This document shows positions 17,711 through 25,896 of a stretch of 64,000 nucleotides of DNA, piece after piece. The stretch spans positions 558,001 to 622,000 of the forward strand of contig CAXXGT010000009.1 of NCBI GenBank assembly GCA_963664045.2. Reading direction: 5' to 3'. The notes beneath the pieces were generated by a model, which searched no databases, was not told the origin of the DNA, and saw nothing but the letters and a program-made list of their open reading frames with translations. This DNA comes from JAPPHA01 sp963664045. GTDB lineage: Bacteria > Pseudomonadota > Alphaproteobacteria > Rhodobacterales > Rhodobacteraceae. The stretch's first letter is position 1, and every line of letters starts with the position of its first letter. The position numbers were made by a program, and so were the translations under genes.

Positions 17711-18772
17711 ATGACACGACAGCCCTCGGACGCCACGGGAGAACATCAGGTCGAGCACACGCTGCCACCGGAAATCGGCCCGTACCTGGAAGCCCGAGTC
17801 ACCGGACTGGGGACATATTCGGGCAGTCGAAAGTTCCCGGATGGCCAGTCGAATCCGACCTACCTGGTCTCCGGTTCCAATGGTTCGTTCGTCTTGCGGG
17901 CAAGGCCGCCCGGAAAGCTTATCCGTTCCGCACATCGCGTTGATCGTGAGTTCAGGGTCATGCGCGCGCTCTTCGCTGGCGATGTCGCTGTTCCGGAGAC
18001 CGTCTTTCTGAGCGGGGAGGACAATCCGCTCGGCCGGCAGTTTTTCGTGATGAGGCATGTCGAGGGCCGTGTCTTCTGGAACCCGGCGCTCCCTGAAACT
18101 CCCGCCGAGGAACGCAGTCAGGTCTATTCCGACATGATTCGGACCCTGACAACGCTCCATTCCGTCGACCCCGACTCAGTCGGACTGTCCGACTTCGGAA
18201 GGCCGCGAGGATACACCGAGCGCCAGGCAGCCTTGTGGATTTCGCTGTACCGGCAGGCCGAGGAGGCGCCGGAGCCGTTGCTGGACCAGGTCATTCCGTG
18301 GTTGGAAGAAAATGTCCCGGCAGGTAACGGTTCGAACAGCATTGTTCACGGCGACTTCCGTATCGACAATGTGATCTTTCGCACGGATCGTCCCGAAGTC
18401 GCGGCGGTTCTCGACTGGGAATTGTCGACACTTGGTCATCCGGTTTCCGACCTGGCGAACCTGTGTGCCCAACAACGCCTGCCGAACGAGGGGTTCTTCA
18501 TGCGCGGATTGGCGGGGGTTGACCGGAGATCGGTCGGGATTCCGGAGGAAGAAGAGATCGTGGAGCAATACTGCTCCCGGATGACCATGAGCTTTCCTGC
18601 AGACTGGACCTTTCACACGGTCTTCAGCCTGTTTCGGCTGGCGGCAATCCTTGCCGGCGTCCGGAGCCGGGCCATTCGAGGGAACGCATCCAATCCCGAA
18701 AAGGCCTTCGAGTTGTCGAAGGCGATTCCGGTTTTGGCCGAATTGGCAGTCGCCGGGCTTGATCGATCGTGA
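17711..18772 (+). CDS. APH-like phosphotransferase family protein (LvaA/ACAD10-kinase-like)
   Basis: A 353-residue kinase-fold protein. The substrate/nucleotide loop is at SNPTYLVSG (about residues 48-56), the catalytic HGDFRIDN is at 213-220 (Asp215 as base), and the metal-binding DWE is at 235-237 (VLDWELSTLGHP). This is the subgroup found next to, or fused with, acyl-CoA dehydrogenases (ACAD10/11) and in levulinate catabolism (LvaA), where it phosphorylates the hydroxyl of a 4-hydroxyacyl-CoA. It follows the Rieske gene on the same strand after 164 bases. It is unlikely to be an antibiotic-resistance enzyme. Confidence 0.87.
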   Translation: MTRQPSDATGEHQVEHTLPPEIGPYLEARVTGLGTYSGSRKFPDGQSNPTYLVSGSNGSFVLRARPPGKLIRSAHRVDREFRVMRALFAGDVAVPETVFLSGEDNPLGRQFFVMRHVEGRVFWNPALPETPAEERSQVYSDMIRTLTTLHSVDPDSVGLSDFGRPRGYTERQAALWISLYRQAEEAPEPLLDQVIPWLEENVPAGNGSNSIVHGDFRIDNVIFRTDRPEVAAVLDWELSTLGHPVSDLANLCAQQRLPNEGFFMRGLAGVDRRSVGIPEEEEIVEQYCSRMTMSFPADWTFHTVFSLFRLAAILAGVRSRAIRGNASNPEKAFELSKAIPVLAELAVAGLDRS

Positions 18773-18945
18773 GGTGGTCTCACGATGACGAGCGTGGGCA
18801 GTAACGGCCGCCCCCACCTGGGAGACGGGTTCGATTCTGTCGATTGTTTCATTGGTGGATGAGGGAATCGATCAACGTTGCAAAACGTTCTGGAGCGGGA
18901 TTTCGCGATCGGGACGGGCCGCAAACAGTGCGCTGCCCGACGTTC

Positions 18946-19878
18946 TCAGAACGCGACCCGGTCGCCCCCTTTCAGTCCGAGGATTTCCCTTGCTTCGTCA
19001 GGAGTCGCAGGTTGGCAGCCAAGGTCCTCGACGATTCTGCGTATTTTCGCAACCTGCTCGGCGTTGCTCTTTGCCAGCTTGCCCCGGGCGATATAGAGGC
19101 TGTCTTCCAGTCCGACCCGAACATGCCCTCCCATTTGGCTGGCAGTCGTTGCCAAAGGCATCTGGGCGCCTCCCGCACCGAGCACCGACCAGCGATAGGA
19201 ATCGCCAAACAGCCGGTCTGCCGTCCGTTTCATGAAAACGAGATTGTCGACGTCGGTTCCGATTCCTCCGAGGATCCCGAAGATGAACTGGATGAACACT
19301 GGCGGGCGGAATAGGCCGGAATCCATGCAGAACTTCAAGTTGTAGAGATGGCCGACGTCGTAGCATTCATGTTCAAACTTGATCCCGAGCGGGGCAAGCG
19401 CTTCGGCTGCCTCGCGAATGTCGCGGAAGGTATTTCGAAAGATATTTGCCTCTGACCCTTCAACGTAGGCTTTTTCCCAGTCGTATTTCCAGGTCTCGTA
19501 ACGCCCGGCCAGCGGATGAAAGGCAAAGTTGAAACTACCCATGTTCAGCGAGCACATTTCCGGTTCAAATCGTCTTGCGGGCTTGATCCGGTCCTTGATC
19601 GACAGCGAAAGGGACCCGCCCGTCGAAATGTTCACGACCGAGTCGCTGGCCTGCTTGATGCGTTGCAAGAACGGTGTGAAGTCGTCCGGATCGACTGACG
19701 GAGATCCATCCAGGGGATTCCTTGCGTGGAGATGCAGGATCGACGCGCCGGCTTCGGCGGCCCCGATCGCCTGCGTCGCAATGTCATCATAGGTCAATGG
19801 CAAGGCGTCCGACATTGTCGGCGTGTGAATAGCGCCGGTAATGGCACAGGTTATGACGGTACGTCGCTTACGGGGCAT
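18946..19878 (-). CDS. BKACE (DUF849) beta-keto acid cleavage enzyme
   Basis: A 310-residue TIM-barrel protein. VITCAITGAIHTPTMSDALPLTYDDIATQAIGAAEAGASILHLHARNP is the conserved opening, with the zinc-binding HxH in LHLHARNP. Later blocks are STGGSL, EMCSLNMGSFNF, FEHECYDVGHLYN, and GGHVRVGLEDSLYIARGKLAKSNAEQVAKIRRI, all as in the family. BKACE enzymes cleave beta-keto acids with acetyl-CoA to acetoacetate and a new acyl-CoA. Known substrates include 3-keto-5-aminohexanoate and dehydrocarnitine. The gene is convergent with the kinase gene. Its exact substrate cannot be told here. Confidence 0.92.
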   Translation of the reverse strand: MPRKRRTVITCAITGAIHTPTMSDALPLTYDDIATQAIGAAEAGASILHLHARNPLDGSPSVDPDDFTPFLQRIKQASDSVVNISTGGSLSLSIKDRIKPARRFEPEMCSLNMGSFNFAFHPLAGRYETWKYDWEKAYVEGSEANIFRNTFRDIREAAEALAPLGIKFEHECYDVGHLYNLKFCMDSGLFRPPVFIQFIFGILGGIGTDVDNLVFMKRTADRLFGDSYRWSVLGAGGAQMPLATTASQMGGHVRVGLEDSLYIARGKLAKSNAEQVAKIRRIVEDLGCQPATPDEAREILGLKGGDRVAF

Positions 19879-20014
19879 GGAACCAATCCCTTGTTGACGA
19901 TCCAGGAACGAACGCCAAAAGGCGTCGCTGCATCTGGTCCGGATTATCCTCGATTTTGCTGATCCGTATACCGTCGACGGATACCGTTGGCGATGGTTTT
20001 TCGGAAGGAGGTGC

Positions 20015-20341
20015 AGCCAGATTCAGGTCTTGTTTCGTGCCTTCCTGATGCATCGCCTCCCGCCAGGCTTCCACCGCATCCGGCACTTCGGCATCCTCGC
20101 AAACGCCTGCCGGGCCAGGACCCTCGAGGCCGTACCGGAAGCCGGCCACCACGAACCCCCACATGCAGCCGGTGACGAAACCGGAACCGGGGAGACGGAC
20201 AGACCGGAGGCCCCGGCCTGTCCGAATTGCGGCAAACCCTCCGAGCCCGTCCTGACCATCCGAAGAAACCCCACCGACCGGGAGGTGGCCAGGGCAATGG
20301 AGATCATCCGAAAACGCGGCCCTCCCCGTCCTCACGAAACG
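20015..20341 (+). pseudogene. C-terminal fragment of an IS91-like transposase
   Basis: The frame opening at about 20030 reads FRAFLMHRLPPGFHRIRHFGILANACRA, the highly conserved region near the end of IS91-family Y2 transposases (normally FL-HVLP-GFHRIRHYG-LAN--RA). A zinc-ribbon-like CPNCGKP follows before the stop. The rolling-circle catalytic tyrosine region is absent, so this is only a stump of about 100 residues. It marks the left edge of the mobile-element debris at 20-23 kb. Confidence 0.72.
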
Positions 20342-20640
20342 ACATGAAGACAACGCCAGAAAGCATGCAGCATATCCAGCGGCCCCGGGACCGCCACGGG
20401 CCCGTTCGTGCCCGTCGCGCCGAACCGACACAAACGGCGCGAAATGTCACCGTCTCCGGACCCGATACTTCAGCCGGAGACGGACCGGACACACCGTTCG
20501 GGACATGCGGTCCCCGAAGATCCCCCGCATCAAACGGGATCAACCGGCCAGGCTGAAAACCCCGAATCAACTCTCTACAAGAGGCCAGGGTCGCGCCAGG
20601 CGCGGCTTCGTTCAAACCGGCTTAGTGTCGGCGTTTCAGC
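20342..20640. other. Stretch between two transposase remnants, nothing recognised
   Basis: About 300 bases of GC-rich sequence. No terminal repeats of either neighbouring element and no family motif could be recognised on either strand. Confidence 0.4.
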
Positions 20641-21424
20641 CAACACTAACCATGATATTGCGCCTGCTTGGCGCGCGACTTGTGGAACTGGAGATCGTTG
20701 AGGGCATTTCCAGGGAGACGGTGCGGCAGACCTTGAAAAAAACGGCCTCAAGCCCTGGCTGAAAACATGCTGGTGCTTTCCGCCGAAAGCGAATGCGGAC
20801 TTTGTCTGCGCCTTGGAGGACGTGCTCGACGTCTACAGCGGGGATCATGACGACGGGACCGTGCTCGTCTGCCTGGACGAGACATCGAAACAGCAGACGA
20901 AGGAAACCCGCAAGCCGCTGCCGGTGCGCCCGGCCGGATACGACTTCGAGTACGAGCGCAACGGCACCGCCAACTTGTTCATGATCTACGCACCGCTCGA
21001 CGGCTGGCGCCATTTCAAGGTCACCGACCGCCGCACCCGGCAGGATTTCGCCCGGGTGCTGAAGGATCTTGCCGATGTCCACTTTCCCGGAAAGACCATT
21101 AAACTGGTGATGGACAATCTGAACACACATCGACTGTCGACGCTTTACGATACCTTCAAACCGGCGGAGGCATCGCGCCTCGCCAGGAGGTTCGAGGTTC
21201 ACGACACGCCGAAGCACGGCAGTTGGCTCAACATGGCCGAGATCGAGATCAATGTACTGTCTCGCCAGTGCCTTGACCGCCGGATCCCGGATCGGGAAAC
21301 CATGGTCAGCGAAGTCGCCGCATGGCAGGAACACCGCAACGCTTCCGCAAAACCGGTTAACTGGAGGTTCCGGACCGAGGACGCCCGCATCAAGCTGAGG
21401 TCGCTGTATCCATCAATTCAATGA
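20641..21424 (+). pseudogene. 5'-truncated IS630-family transposase with a frame change at an A7 run
   Basis: The C-terminal DDE part (20813-21424) reads VLVCLDETSKQQTKETRKPLPVRP, then KLVMDNLNTH and TPKHGSWLNMAEIEINVLSRQCLDRR, standard for IS630. The preceding RLLGARLVELEIVEGISRETVRQTLKK lies in a different frame that ends at 20760. The two frames meet at a run of seven A (20736-20742); a shift back by one base there gives LKKNGLKPWLK, the family sequence. Many IS630 relatives use slippage at A-runs to make full-length transposase. The DNA-binding N-terminus (about 100 residues) is missing upstream of 20647, so the element is dead in any case. Confidence 0.85.
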
Positions 21425-21631
21425 TGTCGGGATACTAGTCTCGCTGTACCCTCCTTTCGGTTTGGGCCGCTCATTTGGCCTGCGTTGGGGGTGGTTGGTC
21501 ACTATCTGTTTCAAACACTTCATGTTCTGGAACCCGACCGGACCCGCCGCAGTGGTCACAATCGTCAACCGCTGCCGTAAAGCTGTGGATTTCGCCGCTT
21601 CCTCCGCAATGCATGCATGCCTTGGCAACAT

Positions 21632-22284
21632 TCATTTCGCGGCCTCACGCCGGACGCCACAATCGCGCCCTTCGATTCTCGGTGTCCCGATCATGATTTC
21701 TCTCCATTCTTTTGCGCCTGCGATCACCTCGGGCCAGAGGGCATTTGGCGGGTAGGTGATGGCGTCGAAGGGAGGAAGCGAAACCGACGCGTCATCGACG
21801 AGCGTCGTCAGCAGCAGCCACCGCCCCTCGCGTAACTCGCAGGCCTCGAGTGTCCGTGCATCGGGATCGACGAACCAAAGATGGCGGACGCTTTCGCGGG
21901 CATAAAGCGCCCGCTTCTCGCCCTGGTCCAGCTTCCGCGTAGAAGGCGAAAGCACCTCGCAGACTCGGTCAGGTACAACCGTGCCACATGCCGCATCCGG
22001 AAATTCGGGCATCGTCTCGCGCCGCCAGCCGGCGAGGTCCGGCACCACGATGTCCGCGTCCAAGTGTAGTTCCGGCTCGAAAACGATCCACCGCCCACTC
22101 CGGAATTGAATGGGCCATCCAGACGACCACCGAGAAGCGAACTCGCCCATGCATGACGCAAGGCGGGCCTCGGATGGGTATGGAGGGTTCCGGCGATCAC
22201 CTCGGCGACATTGTGGGGCGGCGCGTCGAGCACGTCCTGGTAGGTGGCCGGGCCGATCTCCTTGCGTCCGGTGTGTGTTTTCAT
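21632..22284 (-). pseudogene. Uma2-family nuclease-fold protein, frameshifted
   Basis: The N-terminal frame starts at ATG 22284 with MKTHTGRKEIGPATYQDVLD and runs through GTLHTHPRPALRHAWASSLLGGRLDGPFNSGVGG. The continuation WIVFEPELHLDADIVVPDLAGWRRE, EVLSPSTRKLDQGEKRALYA and LWFVDPDARTLEA lies one frame away (open to 21632). These are the consecutive parts of a DUF820/Uma2 restriction-endonuclease-like protein, including the E-x-EVLSPST core. A single base loss near 22092 would explain the break. The function of Uma2 proteins is poorly known; many occur in large expanded families near mobile DNA. Confidence 0.8.
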
Positions 22285-22306
22285 CGTCCTGGTTACTCCC
22301 CTGCCT

Positions 22307-22567
22307 CTAAATACCGATCCTCTCGAATTCGTCCAGCGTGATCGTCTCGGCGCGGCGGTCATAAAGGCGTGTCGTCTCCCTTTTCACGTGACCTGCCAGA
22401 TACTGGACGACCTCCACCCGCGCGTCAGGATGTCCCAGGTATGCGGCGATGCCGAAGGCGCGGAAGGAATGGGCACAGAGCACCCGGGCGCTGATCACGC
22501 CCGCCTTGTGAGCCTGTTCGGCCCGGCGCGAGACGGCTTCCAGCGCCTCCTGCGGTTCAACCGCCAC
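22307..22567 (-). pseudogene. C-terminal fragment of a tyrosine recombinase (integrase)
   Basis: The frame reads HSFRAFGIAAYLGHPDARVEVVQYLAGHVKRETTRLYDRRAETITLDEFERIGI. This has the box II signature of phage-type integrases: HxxR (HSFR), the GH of AGH, and the catalytic tyrosine in TRLYDRR. Everything before box II is missing, so it is an inactive remnant of about 85 residues. It ends 23 bases from the Uma2 start, as such integrase genes often end near cargo genes. Confidence 0.8.
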
Positions 22568-24035
22568 TCAGGCAACCGGATCTCACCGCCCGTGAGGTCG
22601 ACCTCCCGGAGCAGTGGCGCGGCCGACAACTGAAGCAATCCTCCCGCCTCCATGTAACCACTGAACCAAGCCTCAAGATTGTGGTGTTTGGGATCATCAA
22701 TGCCTAACCGCCCTTTTCGGAAAGACACAAGTGCCAGCGGTAAAACCGATCCAATCTTCGAGACATTCGTCTCAATTGACACCACGGACTTTGGCGGTTT
22801 TTCGATTGTCGGGTCGGTTCCGGGGACGGTTTTTTTCTGACTCCGAAGTCATCAGCCTGAGCTCTCGGATGCCGTTAACGGGTGATTGGCCCAGGTAAAC
22901 GCCGCCGATTGCGTTTGAGAGCATCGAAAACCGTTAACATTGTGCTCTCCACCCAGTCATCTGCATTGCTCAACCGATTTGCACCGAAGACATCCTCGTG
23001 GCGGTTAGGGCACGGGGTCAAACCCGGATCAGGCGATTGGAATTGCGGAAACATCGCGAATGGCTGGACGACGACAGTCTCGGCCAGCTTTGGGAGAAAA
23101 CGAACTTGGAGGCCGCCCGGCGCACGAGCAGGGAAATTCGCCTCGATATGGCCTATCCATTTGTCCTTGTTGAGGGCGAAACAGGGGAAAATTGTCGATG
23201 GCACGTTGGCGCCGCACCTTTGCGGCCTGGGGACTTGTTCCGATGTTTGGGCGCGGTCGGTGAGGAATTCCTGACCACGTTCAAGGCTGACCTTCCTTTG
23301 GGTTTGCGTCATTTTGAATTCGCGGAAATGAGTGTCAAGAAACTTGTAGATTGTAGAGAGACTCCCAATTCGTTGCGAAAGCTGACGTGGTAAGCGGAAT
23401 CTCTGGACACGCGGCTACTATCGATGATGACCGCCACCAGTTACGGCCAGCGCGCCGACATGCTCTCGCAAGGCCATATCGGCGCTTTTCATTCCCGGAT
23501 GAGATCGAATGACATTGGCTTGAGTTTGAACGGAAAGTTCTAGGCCTTTATGACAAATTAGTTGTTCTAGGGGATTGCTGGTTTGGATTGGCATTCGAAA
23601 AAGAGACAGGTGGTCCCGTTGCGCGCCGAAAACGCTACCGTGTTGCGACATCAGACCGTGCCGGGCGAGTTGCTTTCCGAAACGACGTTCCCGGAGCTAC
23701 GGGAACGGGCCAAACAACTCGGTGTGGTCTTCATGACCTCATCGAGGCAATTGATACACTTGAGGATGACAGGTGGTGACATGGGGCCGTAATCCGGTCG
23801 AGCCTGAAGTACCTGCCGGTGTCAGGCGCAGTGCCTAATCCAGAATGTGCGCCCTGGAAAATCAATGCCTTCGGCAAAATGACCGTGGAAGTCAGGATCC
23901 CGACGGCGCATGGTTGCATGCCGGAATCCGATGAGGCAGTTTTGCGGGACCGCAATGTCCGTTACGCCCAGGTGGATCCACGCGGTGTCGTAGGAGTTAG
24001 GGATTTCAGATGGGCGTTTTGCGCGGAGATTCTTC
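22568..24035. other. 1.5-kb region with no recognisable gene
   Basis: Several medium frames exist on both strands (for example 22875-23312 minus and 22998-23393 plus) and overlap one another, but none has a family motif, a good ribosome site or a plausible start. With transposase, integrase and Uma2 fragments to the left, this is most likely eroded mobile or cargo DNA. A small unknown protein cannot be excluded. The promoter of the NCS2 permease gene should lie near the right end. Confidence 0.5.
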
Positions 24036-25802
24036 ATGAGCACCGCTGCGTCCGACGGCCACGAGCTCCGCTATCAGCCGGATGAAACGCCGGCGCCGGC
24101 CTTGTCGTTCGGTCTCGGCCTGCAAATCGCCGTGCTCACGATCGCCGGCATCATACTGGTCCCGACGATCGTGATGCGCGCAGGCGGCGCGGGCGAGAAC
24201 TATCTTTCCTGGGCGGTATTCGCGACTGTTGCAGTCTGTGGTGCGACGACGGTGCTACAGGCATTCCGGATCGGGCGGATCGGATCGGGCTACGTGGTCA
24301 TCATGGGAGCGACCGGATCCTTCATCGCGGTTTGCATTGCTGCTGTCCAGGAAGGGGGTCCTGAGTTGCTTGCAACGCTGGTTGTCGTCTCCTCGTTCGT
24401 ACCCATCGTGCTAGCCGCCCGGCTCTCGCTGTTTCAGCGGCTGCTGACGCCTACAGTCTCGGGAACAGTACTCATGCTGATTCCGGTCACGGTAATGCCA
24501 GCCGTGTTCGACCTGCTTGCCGCGGTGCCGTCAGGGACCCCGGCGGTGGCGCCACCTTTGTGCGCTCTCTCGACCGTGCTCGTCATCGCCGGGATCGCGC
24601 TGAAGGCCACGGGCGCGCTCCGCCTCTGGGCATCAATCGTGGGTGTCGTCGTTGGCTCGGTCGTTGCCGCCACGTTCGGTCTGTACGACGTGAACCGCGT
24701 GCTTGACGCGCCGTGGATCGGGTTTCCGGCGGGCGAATGGGCGGGATTCGACCTCGAATTCGGGCCGGCTTTCTGGGCACTTCTGCCGGCTTTCCTGCTG
24801 GTGAGCGCGATTGCTTCCGTCCGTACGATCAGTGGCGCCGTCGCCATCCAGCACGTTTCGTGGCGCAGGAAGCGGGCAGTGGATTTCCGCGCGGTCCAGG
24901 GAGCGATCACGGTTGATGGCATGGGAAACCTGCTTTCCGGGCTCGCCGGAACAGTTCCGAACGCTGCCACAACGGTTGGTGCATCGGTGGCCGAGCTCAC
25001 GGGGGTCGCGGCACGCAGCGTCGGCATCGCGGCTGGCATGATTTTTGTCATCATGGCTTTCTTTCCGAAGGTTCTATCCGTCGTACTCGCGATGCCCGGA
25101 CCGGTGGTCGCGGGTTATCTCGGCGTGCTGCTCGCGATGCTTTTCACGGTCGGGATGAGAGTCGCCATTCAGGACGGGGTCAACTACCAGAAAAGCGTGA
25201 TTGTCGGGCTGTCGTTCTGGGTTGGTGTCGGCCTTCAGAACAACATGGTTTTTCCCGAGCAGGTCTCGGGATTTGCTGGTGGGCTTCTGCAGAACGGCGT
25301 TACGTCGGGTGGAATCGTGGCCATTTTGATGACGCTTTTCGTGGAGATGACAAGATCGCGCCGCAGCCACTTCAAGGCAGCATTCGACCTTTCCATCCTG
25401 TCGGATATCAGGGAGTTCCTCGCGGCCTTTTCGACCCGGAGCGGGTGGGGAGTGGAGATGTCCGAGCGGCTCAACGCGGCTTGCGAAGAGACGCTTCTGT
25501 CGCTTTTCCAGGACGGGGAGGACGCCAGAGTGGGACGCAAACGTCGGCAACTGCACATTGCCGCCCACCGGGAAGGTGACACGGCAGTTCTCGAGTTCAC
25601 CGTTGCTGCGGGGGGCGACAACATCCAGGATCGCCTCATGGCTATCGGTGACGATCCAGGCGACTCGCCCGCCGCGAGCGAGATTTCGTTGCGGCTTCTG
25701 CGCTGGCTTGCCGCGTCGGTTCGCCATCAGCGGTATCACGAATCGGACATCGTCACCGTCCGCGTCGCGGCACCGGTGCCGGCGGCCCGGGCGACAGCAT
25801 GA
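24036..25802 (+). CDS. NCS2-type nucleobase permease with a C-terminal ATPase-like domain
   Basis: A 588-residue protein. Residues 1 to about 440 form an NCS2 (uracil/xanthine permease) transporter with many hydrophobic segments; conserved-looking blocks include IMGATGSFIAVCIAA, the re-entrant GMGNLLSGLAGTVPNAATTVGASVAELTGVAARSVG and FPKVLSVVLAMPGPVVAGY. Residues 446-588 are soluble and resemble the GHKL/anti-sigma ATPase fold: LNAACEETLLSLF for the N-box-like helix, then alternating strands and SEISLRLLRWLAASVRHQRYHESDIVTVRV. Such a fusion is unusual for this family. The typical substrate is a purine or pyrimidine base with H+ or Na+. It is upstream of the PKS gene by 94 bases on the same strand. 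Confidence 0.85.
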   Translation: MSTAASDGHELRYQPDETPAPALSFGLGLQIAVLTIAGIILVPTIVMRAGGAGENYLSWAVFATVAVCGATTVLQAFRIGRIGSGYVVIMGATGSFIAVCIAAVQEGGPELLATLVVVSSFVPIVLAARLSLFQRLLTPTVSGTVLMLIPVTVMPAVFDLLAAVPSGTPAVAPPLCALSTVLVIAGIALKATGALRLWASIVGVVVGSVVAATFGLYDVNRVLDAPWIGFPAGEWAGFDLEFGPAFWALLPAFLLVSAIASVRTISGAVAIQHVSWRRKRAVDFRAVQGAITVDGMGNLLSGLAGTVPNAATTVGASVAELTGVAARSVGIAAGMIFVIMAFFPKVLSVVLAMPGPVVAGYLGVLLAMLFTVGMRVAIQDGVNYQKSVIVGLSFWVGVGLQNNMVFPEQVSGFAGGLLQNGVTSGGIVAILMTLFVEMTRSRRSHFKAAFDLSILSDIREFLAAFSTRSGWGVEMSERLNAACEETLLSLFQDGEDARVGRKRRQLHIAAHREGDTAVLEFTVAAGGDNIQDRLMAIGDDPGDSPAASEISLRLLRWLAASVRHQRYHESDIVTVRVAAPVPAARATA

Positions 25803-25896
25803 GAGCATCGCGCCGTTTGACAGTTTGTCCAAAAAACGCGTTGGGTGGTATCAGGTGGCAAACCGGCGCGATCTCCCACCAAAGAGGAACTTTGCG

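Noticed and set aside
17711..18772. Aminoglycoside resistance gene
   Set aside because: Although the fold is APH-like, the sequence and neighbours (acyl-CoA dehydrogenase, BKACE) match the acyl-CoA-associated kinase subgroup.
22875..23312. Minus-strand frame as a possible novel protein in the mobile-element region
   Set aside because: No motif, no ribosome site, and an equally long frame lies on the opposite strand.
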